Of a stretch of 64,000 nucleotides of DNA, positions 8,936-17,661 are shown piece by piece. Source of the stretch: Jiella pacifica (GTDB taxonomy: Bacteria > Pseudomonadota > Alphaproteobacteria > Rhizobiales > Rhizobiaceae); the NCBI RefSeq assembly GCF_010500815.1, contig NZ_JAAAMG010000014.1:62001-126000 (forward strand). The letters are read 5' to 3'. Under the pieces are notes generated by a model. That model was not told the DNA's origin. It did no database searches and worked only from the letters and a program-made list of their open reading frames with translations. The translations under genes were made by a program, and so were the position numbers. Every line of letters starts with the position of its first letter. Within the stretch, counting starts at the first letter, position 1.

Positions 8936-10105
8936 TTACGGCGTCAGCACGACCTTGGTGCAGCCATCCTTCTTGTCGCGGAACGTCTTGTAGAGGTCCG
9001 GGCCGTCTTCCAGCGTGCCGCGATGGGAGATGAAGGAGGTGGTATCGAACTGGCCTTCCTGGATGCGCACCAGAAGGTCGTCGGCCCATTTGTTGACGTG
9101 GGTCTGGCCCATCTTGAAGCTCAGCGACTTGTTCATCGCCGCGCCGAAGGGGATCTTGTCGACGAGGCCGCCATAGACGCCGGGCACCGAGATCGTGCCG
9201 CCCGGACGGCAGACATAGATCATCTCGCGCAAGACATGCGGCCGATCGGTCTCGGCCATCACCGCCTGCTTGGCGCGGTCGTAGAGGTGCTCGACCCCGT
9301 AGCCAGAATGGGCCTCCATGCCGACGCAGTCGATGCAGGCGTCCGGGCCCTTGTTGTCGGTCAGCTCGTTCAGCCGCTCGACGGTGCTCTCGTTCTGGAA
9401 GTCGATGGTGATGGCGCCCATCCGCTGGGCAATGGCCAAACGTTCGGGCACCTCGTCGATGACGACCACCTGCTTCGCCCCCTGGATGATGGCGCTCTGC
9501 AGTGCGAACAGGCCGACCGGGCCGGCGCCCCAGATCGCCACGGTGTCCGTCGGCTTGATGTCGCAGTTCTTGGCGCCCTGCCAGCCGGTCGGCAGGATGT
9601 CGCCGAGGAACAGCACCTCCTCGTCGGTCATGCCGTTGGGAACCTTCACCGGCCCGACATCCGCATAGGGCACGCGGACGAATTCGGCCTGGCCGCCGGA
9701 ATAGCCGCCGGTCAAATGCGAGTAGCCATAAAGACCAGCGGTGGTGTGGCCGAACATCTTGGCGGCGAGGTCGGCATTGCGGTTGGAGCGCTCGCAGACG
9801 GAGAAGTTGCCGCGCTTGCACTGATCGCATTCGCCGCACACGATGGTGAATGGCACGACGATCCGGTCGCCGACCTTCAGCTTCTTGGTGTCGCGGCCGA
9901 CCTCCATGACCTCGCCCATGAACTCATGACCGACGATGTCGCCCGATTCCATGCCGGGCATGAAGCCGTCGTAAAAGTGGAGATCCGACCCGCAGATCGC
10001 GCAGGCGGTCATCTTGATGATCACGTCGCGACCGTCCTCGATCGTCGGATCGGGGACGCTTTCGCATCGCATGTCGTGCTTGCCGTGCCAGGTGATGGCC
10101 TTCAT
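8936..10105 (-). CDS. Zinc-dependent alcohol dehydrogenase (MDR family)
   Basis: A 389-residue medium-chain dehydrogenase. Catalytic zinc ligands are in CAICGSDLHFYDG and VGHEFMGEV. The structural zinc site is complete (CGECDQCKRGNFSVC). The Rossmann motif GAGPVG lies mid-protein (WGAGPVGLFALQSA), followed by VVVIDEVPERL, whose acidic residue suggests NAD preference. The layout resembles glutathione-independent formaldehyde dehydrogenase-like proteins common in alphaproteobacteria; the substrate is not known. It appears monocistronic. Confidence 0.9.
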   Translation of the reverse strand: MKAITWHGKHDMRCESVPDPTIEDGRDVIIKMTACAICGSDLHFYDGFMPGMESGDIVGHEFMGEVMEVGRDTKKLKVGDRIVVPFTIVCGECDQCKRGNFSVCERSNRNADLAAKMFGHTTAGLYGYSHLTGGYSGGQAEFVRVPYADVGPVKVPNGMTDEEVLFLGDILPTGWQGAKNCDIKPTDTVAIWGAGPVGLFALQSAIIQGAKQVVVIDEVPERLAIAQRMGAITIDFQNESTVERLNELTDNKGPDACIDCVGMEAHSGYGVEHLYDRAKQAVMAETDRPHVLREMIYVCRPGGTISVPGVYGGLVDKIPFGAAMNKSLSFKMGQTHVNKWADDLLVRIQEGQFDTTSFISHRGTLEDGPDLYKTFRDKKDGCTKVVLTP

Positions 10106-10241
10106 CGTCGCCTCCGTCAGATAGGAATATCGACAGGGGAATCGGGGCGAAGGGCCGCATGTTCCATTCCCGTGGCTGGCTGCTTTGGCAGTCAGCTACG
10201 GGTTGCGACGACGAAGAAGATCGACGGCAAGAGGTGCCGCG

Positions 10242-10436
10242 TCAGTCCTTGCGGACGCGATAGACGCCATCCGGGCCGCGCACGAGCGTTCCCTGCGCAC
10301 CGGTGCGCACCTCCGCTTCGGCCTGCCGGTTTCGCTCGGAGACCTTCTCGGCATCCTTCGCCATCTGCTTGAAGCCGAGCCAGGCCGCGGCTCCGACGAG
10401 GCCCAGGAGTATGAGCTGGGGCATCGCTTCGATCAT
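10242..10436 (-). CDS. Small single-pass membrane protein upstream of glyQ region
   Basis: About 64 residues: an N-terminal membrane helix (PQLILLGLVGAAAWLGF), a charged helical stretch (KQMAKDAEKVSERNRQAEAE) and a C-terminal GTLVRGPDGVYRVRKD. Similar small proteins sit between the S49 peptidase and glyQ in many Hyphomicrobiales. Function unknown. Start choice is unclear: the ATG at 10436 has GGAG touching it, while the next ATG (MPQLI) has GGAG 12 bases upstream. Confidence 0.7.
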   Translation of the reverse strand: MIEAMPQLILLGLVGAAAWLGFKQMAKDAEKVSERNRQAEAEVRTGAQGTLVRGPDGVYRVRKD

Positions 10437-10552
10437 CTCCAAAACACACCTTCTGTCGCCATTATGCGCCTTCGCCGCCATGCCGGCAATTCACCATCTG
10501 CGGCGTACTCGCCCGTTGTCGGGAGAACATTCGCGCGCAGAGGCAGCGATCC

Positions 10553-11422
10553 TCAGAGCCCGAATCTCGCCCAGACCGCCCGCTCCTCGATCTGGGCGAA
10601 GATCCGGTCGGCCACGCCCTCGCCGATCGCGGCGAGGCCGCTTTCCGATCCGGTGCTGATGCCCTTCGGCTTGCGGCCGAAAAGCGAGCGGCCCTGGCTG
10701 ATCAACTCCAGCTTGACGGTCTCGCCGTAGCGCAGCCGCAGCGTCTCGCGGATGTCGCCGAGGGCGTCGACGAGGCCGAGGTCGAGCCCCCGCTTGCCGG
10801 ACCAGAACAGGCCGGAGAACATCTGGTCGTCCTCGACGAGCCTTGCGCCCCGCCGCGACTTGACGAGATCGATGAACGTGTCGTGGATCTCCAGTTGCAG
10901 CGATTTCAGATGGGCGACGTCCTCCGGCTTTTCCGGCTGGAACGGGTCGAGCGTCGCCTTGTTCTGACCGGCGGTGTGGACGCGGCGCTCGATGCCGAGT
11001 TTGGCGATTGCCTCGACGAAACCGAAGGAGCCGGAGACGACGCCGATCGAGCCGACGATGGAGGACGGATCCGCGATGATCTCGTCGCCGGCGCAGGCGA
11101 TCATGTAGCCGCCGGAGGCCGCGACGTCCTCGACGAAGACGAGGACGGTCTTCTGCTTTTCGTCGGCCAGATCGCGGATCCGCTTGAAGATCAGCCGCGA
11201 CTGCACCGGCGAGCCGCCGGGCGAGTTGACGACGATGGCGACGGCCGGCGCCGCCTTGTCACCGAAGGCCTTTTCGAGCAGCGGCGCGGCCGTCGCGATC
11301 GACAGTCCCTGCCGGAAGGGCGAGCTGGAGGCCGCGATCATGCCCGAGAGCTTGACCACCGGAATGGTGACGCCCTCCCGACGAAAGCGCTTCGGGAGGA
11401 ATTTCTTGAGCGGGTTGGCCAA
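10553..11422 (-). CDS. S49 family serine peptidase (SohB/SppA-like)
   Basis: A signal-peptide-peptidase-like protease of about 289 residues. The nucleophile serine is in DVAASGGYMIACAGDEI and the general-base lysine is likely in GQNKATLDPF; NSPGGSP and GSIGVVSGSFG are also conserved. The N-terminus (LANPLKKFLPKRFRREG) has no clear signal peptide and probably sits at the membrane face. A TTG at 11422 is taken as start because of the AAAGG upstream and family length; the frame stays open further upstream (to 11491) but that part is not conserved. It is one of a run of minus-strand genes in conserved rhizobial order with the methylase and DUF2007 genes. Confidence 0.88.
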   Translation of the reverse strand: MANPLKKFLPKRFRREGVTIPVVKLSGMIAASSSPFRQGLSIATAAPLLEKAFGDKAAPAVAIVVNSPGGSPVQSRLIFKRIRDLADEKQKTVLVFVEDVAASGGYMIACAGDEIIADPSSIVGSIGVVSGSFGFVEAIAKLGIERRVHTAGQNKATLDPFQPEKPEDVAHLKSLQLEIHDTFIDLVKSRRGARLVEDDQMFSGLFWSGKRGLDLGLVDALGDIRETLRLRYGETVKLELISQGRSLFGRKPKGISTGSESGLAAIGEGVADRIFAQIEERAVWARFGL

Positions 11423-11536
11423 GAGGATGCCTTTGGGTGCGGTTCTTCTAAAAGATCCCCTCGCATTTAAGCACTCCCCGCGGCTTCGCAAACGGTGCGG
11501 TTCGGCGACGTTCGCCTGCGCCCGACCGCGACGGGT

Positions 11537-12394
11537 TCACATCTCGGCGAGGGGAAGCGTCGCGGTGCCTCGGGCGATGCCTTCGGACAGCTCCGCCGGG
11601 TGGCCGCCCGCATCTTCGAGGGCGATCCCTTCGAGCAGCCGCAGCGGCGCGCGCGTGCCTCGTCTCGCCGTGACGACGATGCGCTCTGCCGGCGCTCCTG
11701 CCCGGGTATGGACCGGCAGGACGGTCACGCCGCCGAGACGGGCCTCGAGTGTTTGCAGGACCTCGCCGAGACGATCCGCCCTCAACACCGCCACCAGTCG
11801 CCCTTTCGGCGCCAGCAGCGCGGCGGCGACGGCGAACCAGCGGCCGAGCGACATCCCGTCTTGGGCGAACAGTGCCTTGTCGCGCACCGGATCCGGTGGC
11901 CGGCGGTGGTTCGCCGGATGGAATGGGGGATTGGTCAGAACGAGATCGAAGGCCGAATCACCGAGGCCGGCAGCCCCGCGCGGGACGCGGCCGGCGCCGA
12001 TGTCGATCTCGGTAACAGCGATGCGGCTCGCAAAGGCAGCGTTCTGCGGCAGGGCCAGCGAGTGGCGGCAGAGCGCCGCCATGATCGGTTGGGCCTCTGC
12101 GAGCGTCACCGTCGCCGCCGGCGCGCGAAGCGCCGCGCTGAAGCCGACGACACCCGATCCGGCACCGAGATCGGCGATCCTGCCGGCGAATCCGGAGGCG
12201 ACGCAGGCGGAAAGCAGCATGGCGTCGAGGCCCGAGCGGTAGCCCCAGCCCTTCGGCTGAAACACCGTGAAGCCACCGCTATGAAAGGCGTCGAGCCGCA
12301 CCGGGCGGCCGTCGATCGTCACATCGCCGAAGGGATCGGCCACCATCGCCGGTCGGATCTCCGTCAAGCCCGCATCGGCCGGCTCGCGCATCAT
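11537..12394 (-). CDS. tRNA1(Val) A37 N6-methyltransferase-like protein
   Basis: A SAM-dependent methyltransferase of about 285 residues. The SAM-binding loop IADLGAGSGVVGFS and the catalytic NPPF motif (LVLTNPPFHPANHRR) mark N6-adenine methylases of the YfiC/TrmN6 type. Early residues GYRSGLDAMLLSA are typical. Modification of tRNA is inferred from the family. Start is unclear because the 5' end lies in a 17-bp tandem repeat: ATGs at 12394 and 12391, or a GTG at 12421 one unit upstream. Confidence 0.88.
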   Translation of the reverse strand: MMREPADAGLTEIRPAMVADPFGDVTIDGRPVRLDAFHSGGFTVFQPKGWGYRSGLDAMLLSACVASGFAGRIADLGAGSGVVGFSAALRAPAATVTLAEAQPIMAALCRHSLALPQNAAFASRIAVTEIDIGAGRVPRGAAGLGDSAFDLVLTNPPFHPANHRRPPDPVRDKALFAQDGMSLGRWFAVAAALLAPKGRLVAVLRADRLGEVLQTLEARLGGVTVLPVHTRAGAPAERIVVTARRGTRAPLRLLEGIALEDAGGHPAELSEGIARGTATLPLAEM

Positions 12395-12435
12395 TCGGCC
12401 CCACGCATCATTCGGCCCCACGCGTCATTCGGCCA
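12387..12435. repeat. 17-bp tandem repeat, 2.9 copies, at a gene junction
   Basis: The unit cgcatcattcggcccca occurs at 12387-12403 and 12404-12420, followed by a partial diverged copy at 12421-12435. It covers the stop codon of the DUF2007 gene and the start region of the methylase gene. Confidence 0.9.
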
Positions 12436-12652
12436 TGGAGATCTCGTGGCCGAGATCGGCATCGCGCAGGAGCCGGCGTGCCTGGTCGAGGCACTCCGGA
12501 TCGACGAGGACGCGCCGGGGCAGGACGCCGATCGAGCCGTCGAGAATGCTCATATGGGCGTCCGCGACGAAATGCACGATCTCGGCATCCTTCAGCAAGG
12601 CGTCGACGAACGAGATCAGCACCGCGTCGTTCGATCGCATGAGTTCCTTCAT
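12425..12652 (-). CDS. DUF2007 domain protein (putative signal-transducing protein)
   Basis: A 75-residue protein beginning MKELMRSNDAVLISFVDALL and containing DAEIVHFVADAHMS, matching the DUF2007 fold related to the PII-like alpha/beta family. The ATG at 12652 has AAAGGA eight bases upstream. It sits between the polyprenyl synthase gene (divergent) and the methylase gene, as in many Hyphomicrobiales. Function is unknown. Confidence 0.85.
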   Translation of the reverse strand: MKELMRSNDAVLISFVDALLKDAEIVHFVADAHMSILDGSIGVLPRRVLVDPECLDQARRLLRDADLGHEISMAE

Positions 12653-12989
12653 GATGCATCCTTTCAACCGACGGCGTTTCGCCGCCCCGCGGGCCGGCCT
12701 CCATCTTTCCGATGGCACAACGCCTTGTCGAGGCCGAAAGTGCCGTGCCGCCCGCAGCGAGCCTGAGAAGGCGACGCCCGCCCCCCCGTCACGGCGAATT
12801 TCATGCGTGATCTGAGCTTCGAATGGACGCGCGGCGCGAAGACGCCATCTTGGCGACCAGGGATGCTGCGCTCCGCCCGCTTGCAGGTGGCTGCGACGAA
12901 CGCGCGACCACCGCCCTTGCGGGGGGCCGCGCCCTCGGCCTATTGCAGCGCAGAAATCGCTCTGCGGAGAGCTCGAATAACGGAGAAGC
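12653..12989. other. Divergent intergenic region
   Basis: These 337 bases separate the minus-strand DUF2007 gene from the plus-strand polyprenyl synthase gene and must hold both promoters. I see no convincing gene, RNA or strong hairpin. Confidence 0.5.
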
Positions 12990-14006
12990 ATGGTGAGCCT
13001 GGCCATCCGCGCCGCACAGCGGCAGACCCGCGGGTCGATCGATCCGATCCTCGCGCTGACCAAAGAGGACATGGCGCGGGTCAACGATCTGATCCTCGCC
13101 ATGGCTGGCTCGAACGTGGAACTCATCCCGCAGATCGCCGAACATCTCATCTCCTCGGGCGGCAAGCGGCTGCGGCCGATGCTGACCATCGCCTCGGCCC
13201 TGGCCCATGGCTATGACGGCGCCGATCACGTCAAGCTCGCCGCCAGCGTCGAGTTCATGCACACCGCGACGCTGCTCCACGACGACGTCGTCGACGAGAG
13301 CGACATGCGGCGCGGCAAGAGCACGGCGCGCACCATCTGGGGCAATCAGGCGAGCGTCCTCGTCGGCGACTTCCTGCTGGGCCAGGCCTTCAAGATGATG
13401 GTCGAGGTCGGTTCGCTCGACGCGTTGGCGATCCTGTCTGCAGCGTCGGCGGTGATCGCCGAGGGCGAAGTCTGGCAGCTCGCGGCCGCCAAGCAGATGA
13501 CCACAAGCGAGGCGGACTATCTCGCCGTCATCGACGCCAAGACCGCCGCGTTGTTCTCCGCCGCCACGGAGGTCGGACCGGTGATCGCCGGCAAGGGCGA
13601 GAGCGAGCGCGCGGCGATGCGCGACTATGGCCGCTCCCTCGGCCTGGCGTTCCAGCTCGTCGACGACGTCCTCGACTATCGCAGCTCCCTGGCCGATCTC
13701 GGCAAGAACACCGGCGACGACTTCCGCGAAGGCAAGATCACCCTGCCGGTCATTCTGGCCTATGCGAAGGGCGACGCCGAGGAGAAGGCCTTCTGGCAGA
13801 GCGCGATGGAGGGCGGCCAGAACGACGACGCGGCGCTTGCCCGCGCCAAGGAACTGCTGCAGAGCCACGGCGCCCTCGAAGCGACGATCGAGCGGGCGCG
13901 GGACTTCGGTCAGGAGGCCTATCGCGCCGCCGCGACCCTGCCGCCCTCGCCGGCCCGAGAGGCGATGCTCGGCGTCGTCGACTTCTGCGTCGATCGGCTG
14001 AATTGA
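12990..14006 (+). CDS. Polyprenyl (octaprenyl-type) diphosphate synthase
   Basis: A trans-isoprenyl diphosphate synthase of 338 residues that builds the side chain of ubiquinone from IPP. Both aspartate-rich motifs are present: DDVVD at residues 98-102 and DDVLDY further on, with GGKRLRPML near residue 60. Chain length cannot be read exactly; ubiquinone-10 in the group suggests decaprenyl, while the annotation family is octaprenyl/decaprenyl. The plus-strand run continues with an exported TPR protein and ispE, linking isoprenoid precursor supply and use. Confidence 0.93.
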   Translation: MVSLAIRAAQRQTRGSIDPILALTKEDMARVNDLILAMAGSNVELIPQIAEHLISSGGKRLRPMLTIASALAHGYDGADHVKLAASVEFMHTATLLHDDVVDESDMRRGKSTARTIWGNQASVLVGDFLLGQAFKMMVEVGSLDALAILSAASAVIAEGEVWQLAAAKQMTTSEADYLAVIDAKTAALFSAATEVGPVIAGKGESERAAMRDYGRSLGLAFQLVDDVLDYRSSLADLGKNTGDDFREGKITLPVILAYAKGDAEEKAFWQSAMEGGQNDDAALARAKELLQSHGALEATIERARDFGQEAYRAAATLPPSPAREAMLGVVDFCVDRLN

Positions 14007-14126
14007 TCGGCTCGACCGACGCGATCCGGGCCACTTCGACGTGATCGCCGGCATTGCCGCGGGCCTCGTCGCATTGCGGTCAAGGTCTTTGTGCAACACG
14101 CCGAAGAGACTTGCAAATTGTCGCGA

Positions 14127-14146
14127 GTTCGCGTCACTTCGCGAAC
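14127..14146. promoter_or_regulatory. Small inverted repeat upstream of the TPR gene
   Basis: GTTCGCG (14127-14133) and CGCGAAC (14140-14146) form a perfect 7-bp inverted repeat with a six-base centre, about 72 bases before the GTG of the TPR gene. It could be an operator or a weak hairpin; no factor can be named. Confidence 0.25.
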
Positions 14147-14217
14147 CGTCCGGGCTGCCCCGGCCGCGGCACCTTGCAAGGAAACCGCACCGGCCCCGCC
14201 GGAGGAAAGGATCCATC

Positions 14218-16119
14218 GTGACGCTTTCGCGCCTCTTCACCACCTTGATGGCGTCGGCCGTGATCGTTCTTGCAGGGAGCGGGGCGGGCCGTGCGGCCGG
14301 GCAGGACGGGCTGTCCGCCCTGGCGAAGGCGCCGGTGGAGATCGCCGGCTCGCTCTCTGGCGCCTATCTGGCGGCCAAGACCGCCCAGGCCTCGGGCGAT
14401 CTCGACGCCGCGAGCGACTTCTACACCCAGGCGCTGTCGATCGACCCGACTGCGGAGGCCCTGCAGCAGGACGCGATGTTCGCCTATCTGGCGGACGGAC
14501 GGTTCAAGGACGGCGTCGACCTCGCGGCGAAGCTTCGCGACGACGCGAACGTCTCGAAGGTGGCGCGAATCACCCTCGGCGTCGACGCCCTGACGAAAGG
14601 CGACTTCGAGGCCGCGATTTCCGAATTCGACGTCGTCAATCCGACCGATCTCGACGCGCTTCTCCTCGCCCATCTGATGGCCTGGGCCGAGGTCGGCGCC
14701 GGCCGGGTCGACGAGGCGCTGTCGCGGATCGATCAGAGCACCGGCGCACCCTGGTACGCGATCTTCAACGCCTATCAGAAGGGCCTGATCGCCTCGCTCG
14801 CCAACCGGCCGCAGGTGGCGCGCACGGTGTTGTCGAAGGTCGTCGGGGACCAGACCCTCGCCCGCACCTCTCCAGACGCCTATCTCGGCGCCGCCGACGC
14901 CCTCGCCCGGCTCGAGGTGCGCGAAGGCAACAAGCAGGCTGCGCTGAAGGCGGTCGATGCCGGGCTTGCCGTCGCGCCGAACTACACGCCGCTGACCTTC
15001 CTGCGCGATCGAATCGATCGCGGCGAGACGATCGAGCCGGCCGCCGCCTCCGTTCAGGAGGGTGCGGCCGAGAGCCTCTACGTGCTCGGTCAGGCAATCA
15101 ACCGGGGCGACGGCCGCGACGTCGCGCTGCTCTACTTCCAGCTGGCGAGGGCGCTGGCGCCGCGCAGCCCGGCGCTCCTGACCGCGCTCGCCGGCATCGC
15201 CGAGCAGGCGAACCAGCTGGAACTGGCCATCTCCTACTACAAGGAGATCCCCGAGAATTCCGCCTTCCGCCGGACCGCCGACCTGCAGATCGGCCTCGAC
15301 CTCTGGTATGCCGAGAAGAAGGACGAGGCGAAACGGCATCTGGAACGGGCGGTGCGCGACTATCCGGACGACGTGCGCGCCCATACCGCGCTCGCCGACG
15401 TCCTGTCCGCCAACAAGGAATATGCCGAAGCGGCCGAGGCGCTGAACAAGGCGGTGGAACTCGCCAAGGCGGGCGACGAGGAGAACTGGAACCTCTACTA
15501 TCAGCGCGGCATCGCCTACGAGCGCCAGAAGATGTGGGACAAGGCCGAGCCCGACTTCAAGAAGGCGCTGGAGCTTTCGCCCGACCAGCCACAGGTCCTG
15601 AACTATCTCGGCTATTCCTGGGTCGACATGAACCGCCATCTCGACGAGGGCCTCGACATGATCAAGCGGGCCGTCGACCTCAGGCCCAATGACGGCTACA
15701 TCATCGACAGCCTCGGCTGGGCCTACTACCGCCTCGGCCGCTACGACGATGCCGTCGAGCAGCTCGAGCGGGCCGTCCTGATCACGCCGATGGAGCCGAC
15801 GGTCAACGATCATCTCGGCGACGCCTATTGGCAGGTTGGCCGCAAGCGCGAGGCGAAGTTCCAGTGGGAGCGCGCCCTCGTCGGTAAGCCGGAGCCCGAG
15901 CCCGATCAGCGCCGGGCGATCGAGGCGAAGCTGAAGAACGGCCTGACGGGCACAGCTTCCAGCGAAAAGGCCGAAGCCGGCGACGCCGAGACCGCCCCGC
16001 GGGCCGAGGCCGAAGCCAAGTCCCCGGCAACCGACCTTCCCGCCAAGCCCGCCGCCGCACCGGCAAGCCAGCAGCCGTCGGAGGCGGCACCGGGCGCAGC
16101 CCCGACGACCACGAACTGA
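14218..16119 (+). CDS. Exported tetratricopeptide-repeat protein
   Basis: A 633-residue protein with a signal peptide (LFTTLMASAVIVLAGSGAGRAA) followed by TPR helices across most of its length; clear repeats include AHTALADVLSANKEYAEAAE and SLGWAYYRLGRYDDAVEQLE. The last 50 residues are Ala/Glu/Pro-rich and probably disordered. It likely acts as a periplasmic scaffold; relatives have been called cellulose-synthase or O-linked-transferase like, without firm function. The start is GTG at 14218, preceded by GGAGGAAAGG. It sits between polyprenyl synthase and ispE, 22 bases before the latter. Confidence 0.87.
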   Translation: MTLSRLFTTLMASAVIVLAGSGAGRAAGQDGLSALAKAPVEIAGSLSGAYLAAKTAQASGDLDAASDFYTQALSIDPTAEALQQDAMFAYLADGRFKDGVDLAAKLRDDANVSKVARITLGVDALTKGDFEAAISEFDVVNPTDLDALLLAHLMAWAEVGAGRVDEALSRIDQSTGAPWYAIFNAYQKGLIASLANRPQVARTVLSKVVGDQTLARTSPDAYLGAADALARLEVREGNKQAALKAVDAGLAVAPNYTPLTFLRDRIDRGETIEPAAASVQEGAAESLYVLGQAINRGDGRDVALLYFQLARALAPRSPALLTALAGIAEQANQLELAISYYKEIPENSAFRRTADLQIGLDLWYAEKKDEAKRHLERAVRDYPDDVRAHTALADVLSANKEYAEAAEALNKAVELAKAGDEENWNLYYQRGIAYERQKMWDKAEPDFKKALELSPDQPQVLNYLGYSWVDMNRHLDEGLDMIKRAVDLRPNDGYIIDSLGWAYYRLGRYDDAVEQLERAVLITPMEPTVNDHLGDAYWQVGRKREAKFQWERALVGKPEPEPDQRRAIEAKLKNGLTGTASSEKAEAGDAETAPRAEAEAKSPATDLPAKPAAAPASQQPSEAAPGAAPTTTN

Positions 16120-16141
16120 CGGGTCTGCCGCACGAAGCCGG

Positions 16142-17104
16142 ATGGTGGGACACATGGATGCCTTGACCGTTTCGGCCGAATGCCGGCTCGCACCCGCCAA
16201 GGTCAATCTCGCGCTCCATGTCGTCGGGCGGCGGGACGACGGCTATCATCTCCTGGAAAGTCTCGTCGTCTTCGACGCGGTGGCAAGCGACGAGGTCGTC
16301 GTCCGCCCGCGCGGCGACGACACCAGCCTCCGTGATCTGGAAGCGGGAATCGATCGCCTCGGCGTTTCCGGCCGCTTCGCCTCGAGCGTTCCGACCGGCG
16401 ATGGCAACATACTCCTGCAGGCGGCCGCCCTCGCCCGCGCAGAACTCGCAAAGTTCGGGTTGTCGCTGCCTCCCCTCGACATTGCGCTGACGAAGCATCT
16501 TCCCGTCGCCGCCGGCATCGGCGGCGGCTCGGCCGATGCCGCGGCCCTCCTCGCCCTCGTTGCGGCCGATGCGCCCGGGGCGGCGCGGACGGCGCTTGCC
16601 GCCGCGGCCATTCGCCTCGGCGCCGACGTTCCCATGTGCCTCGAAGGACGGGCGGCCTTCGTGTCGGGCATCGGCGAGGCAATCCGGCCGGTCGAGGCGA
16701 TGCCGGAACTTCCGATCCTGCTGGTCAATCCGGGCATTGCCGTCGAAACGGCCGTCGTCTTCCGCATGCTCGCCCGGCGCGACAATCCGCCGATGCCGGC
16801 GCTGCCGGGATACGGCTTTTCATCCCTTGCCGAACTCGTCGCCTATCTCGGCGAAACGCGCAACGACCTGGCGCTCGCCGCCGGGTCGCTGGCGCCCGGA
16901 ATCGAGATGGCGCGGGCGCGGTTGCTGGCCGCCGGTGCTCTCTTCGCCCGCATGTCCGGATCCGGGGCGACGGTCTTCGGGCTCTTTGCAGACGCGGCTG
17001 CCCGCGACGAAGCGGCGCGGACCATCGCCGGGGAAGAGCCCGGCTGGTGGCTGTCGCGTCGCCCCGGCACCGACGCGCCGGACGACGGAAGGAATTTGCC
17101 ATGA
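16142..17104 (+). CDS. ispE: 4-diphosphocytidyl-2-C-methyl-D-erythritol kinase
   Basis: A GHMP kinase of the non-mevalonate isoprenoid pathway that phosphorylates CDP-methylerythritol. Conserved parts are APAKVNLALHVVGRRDDGYHL at the N-terminus, the phosphate-binding loop LPVAAGIGGGSADAAALL, and GSGATVFGLF near the C-terminus. About 320 residues; an internal ATG at 16154 (MDALTV) may be the true start. The stop overlaps the moaB start in ATGA, so translation is coupled. Confidence 0.95.
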   Translation: MVGHMDALTVSAECRLAPAKVNLALHVVGRRDDGYHLLESLVVFDAVASDEVVVRPRGDDTSLRDLEAGIDRLGVSGRFASSVPTGDGNILLQAAALARAELAKFGLSLPPLDIALTKHLPVAAGIGGGSADAAALLALVAADAPGAARTALAAAAIRLGADVPMCLEGRAAFVSGIGEAIRPVEAMPELPILLVNPGIAVETAVVFRMLARRDNPPMPALPGYGFSSLAELVAYLGETRNDLALAAGSLAPGIEMARARLLAAGALFARMSGSGATVFGLFADAAARDEAARTIAGEEPGWWLSRRPGTDAPDDGRNLP

Positions 17105-17649
17105 GCGACACCGAACGCACCTTCGTGCCCCTGTCGATTGCCGTCCTCACCGTCTCCGACACCCGCAGCCTCGCCGACGACCGCTCCGGCGACACCCTCG
17201 CCGACCGGCTGACCGGCGCCGGCCATCGCCTCGCCGACCGCAGGATCGTGACGGACGACGTCGAAGCCATCCGCACGGCGGTCAAGGCCTGGTGCGAGGA
17301 CCCCGAGGTCGACGTCGTCATCACCACCGGCGGCACCGGCTTCACCGGCCGCGATGTTACGCCCGAGGCGCTCGAACCCCTGTTCGAGAAGCGGATGGAC
17401 GGCTTTTCGGCGATCTTCCACCGGATCTCCTTCGAGAAGATCGGCGTTTCGACCATCCAGTCGCGCGCCACCGGCGGGGTCCTCGGCGCCACCTTCGTCT
17501 TCGTTTTGCCCGGCTCGCCCGGCGCCTGCCGCGACGGCTGGGACCACATCCTGAAGGACCAGCTCGACTACCGGCACCGTCCCTGCAACTTCGTCGAGAT
17601 CATGCCGCGCCTCGACGAACATCTGCGCCGCGGCGGCCTCAGCGCCTGA
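17101..17649 (+). CDS. moaB: Molybdenum cofactor biosynthesis protein B
   Basis: A 182-residue MogA/MoaB-type protein. It carries IAVLTVSDTR, the MPT-binding signature TTGGTGFTGRDVTPEAL, and PGSPGACRDGW. MoaB/MogA proteins adenylylate molybdopterin before molybdenum insertion. The start ATG overlaps the ispE stop by four bases. It is the last gene of the plus-strand run; the next gene is convergent, with only 12 bases between stops. Confidence 0.93.
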   Translation: MSDTERTFVPLSIAVLTVSDTRSLADDRSGDTLADRLTGAGHRLADRRIVTDDVEAIRTAVKAWCEDPEVDVVITTGGTGFTGRDVTPEALEPLFEKRMDGFSAIFHRISFEKIGVSTIQSRATGGVLGATFVFVLPGSPGACRDGWDHILKDQLDYRHRPCNFVEIMPRLDEHLRRGGLSA

Positions 17650-17661
17650 GGCAGGTTTCCG

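Noticed and set aside
8711-10372. 553-residue plus frame opposite the alcohol dehydrogenase
   Set aside because: Zinc and Rossmann motifs are on the minus strand; this frame has none.
14134-16206. 690-residue minus frame opposite the TPR protein
   Set aside because: Shadow frame: no motif, whereas the plus strand has a signal peptide, TPRs and a good ribosome site.
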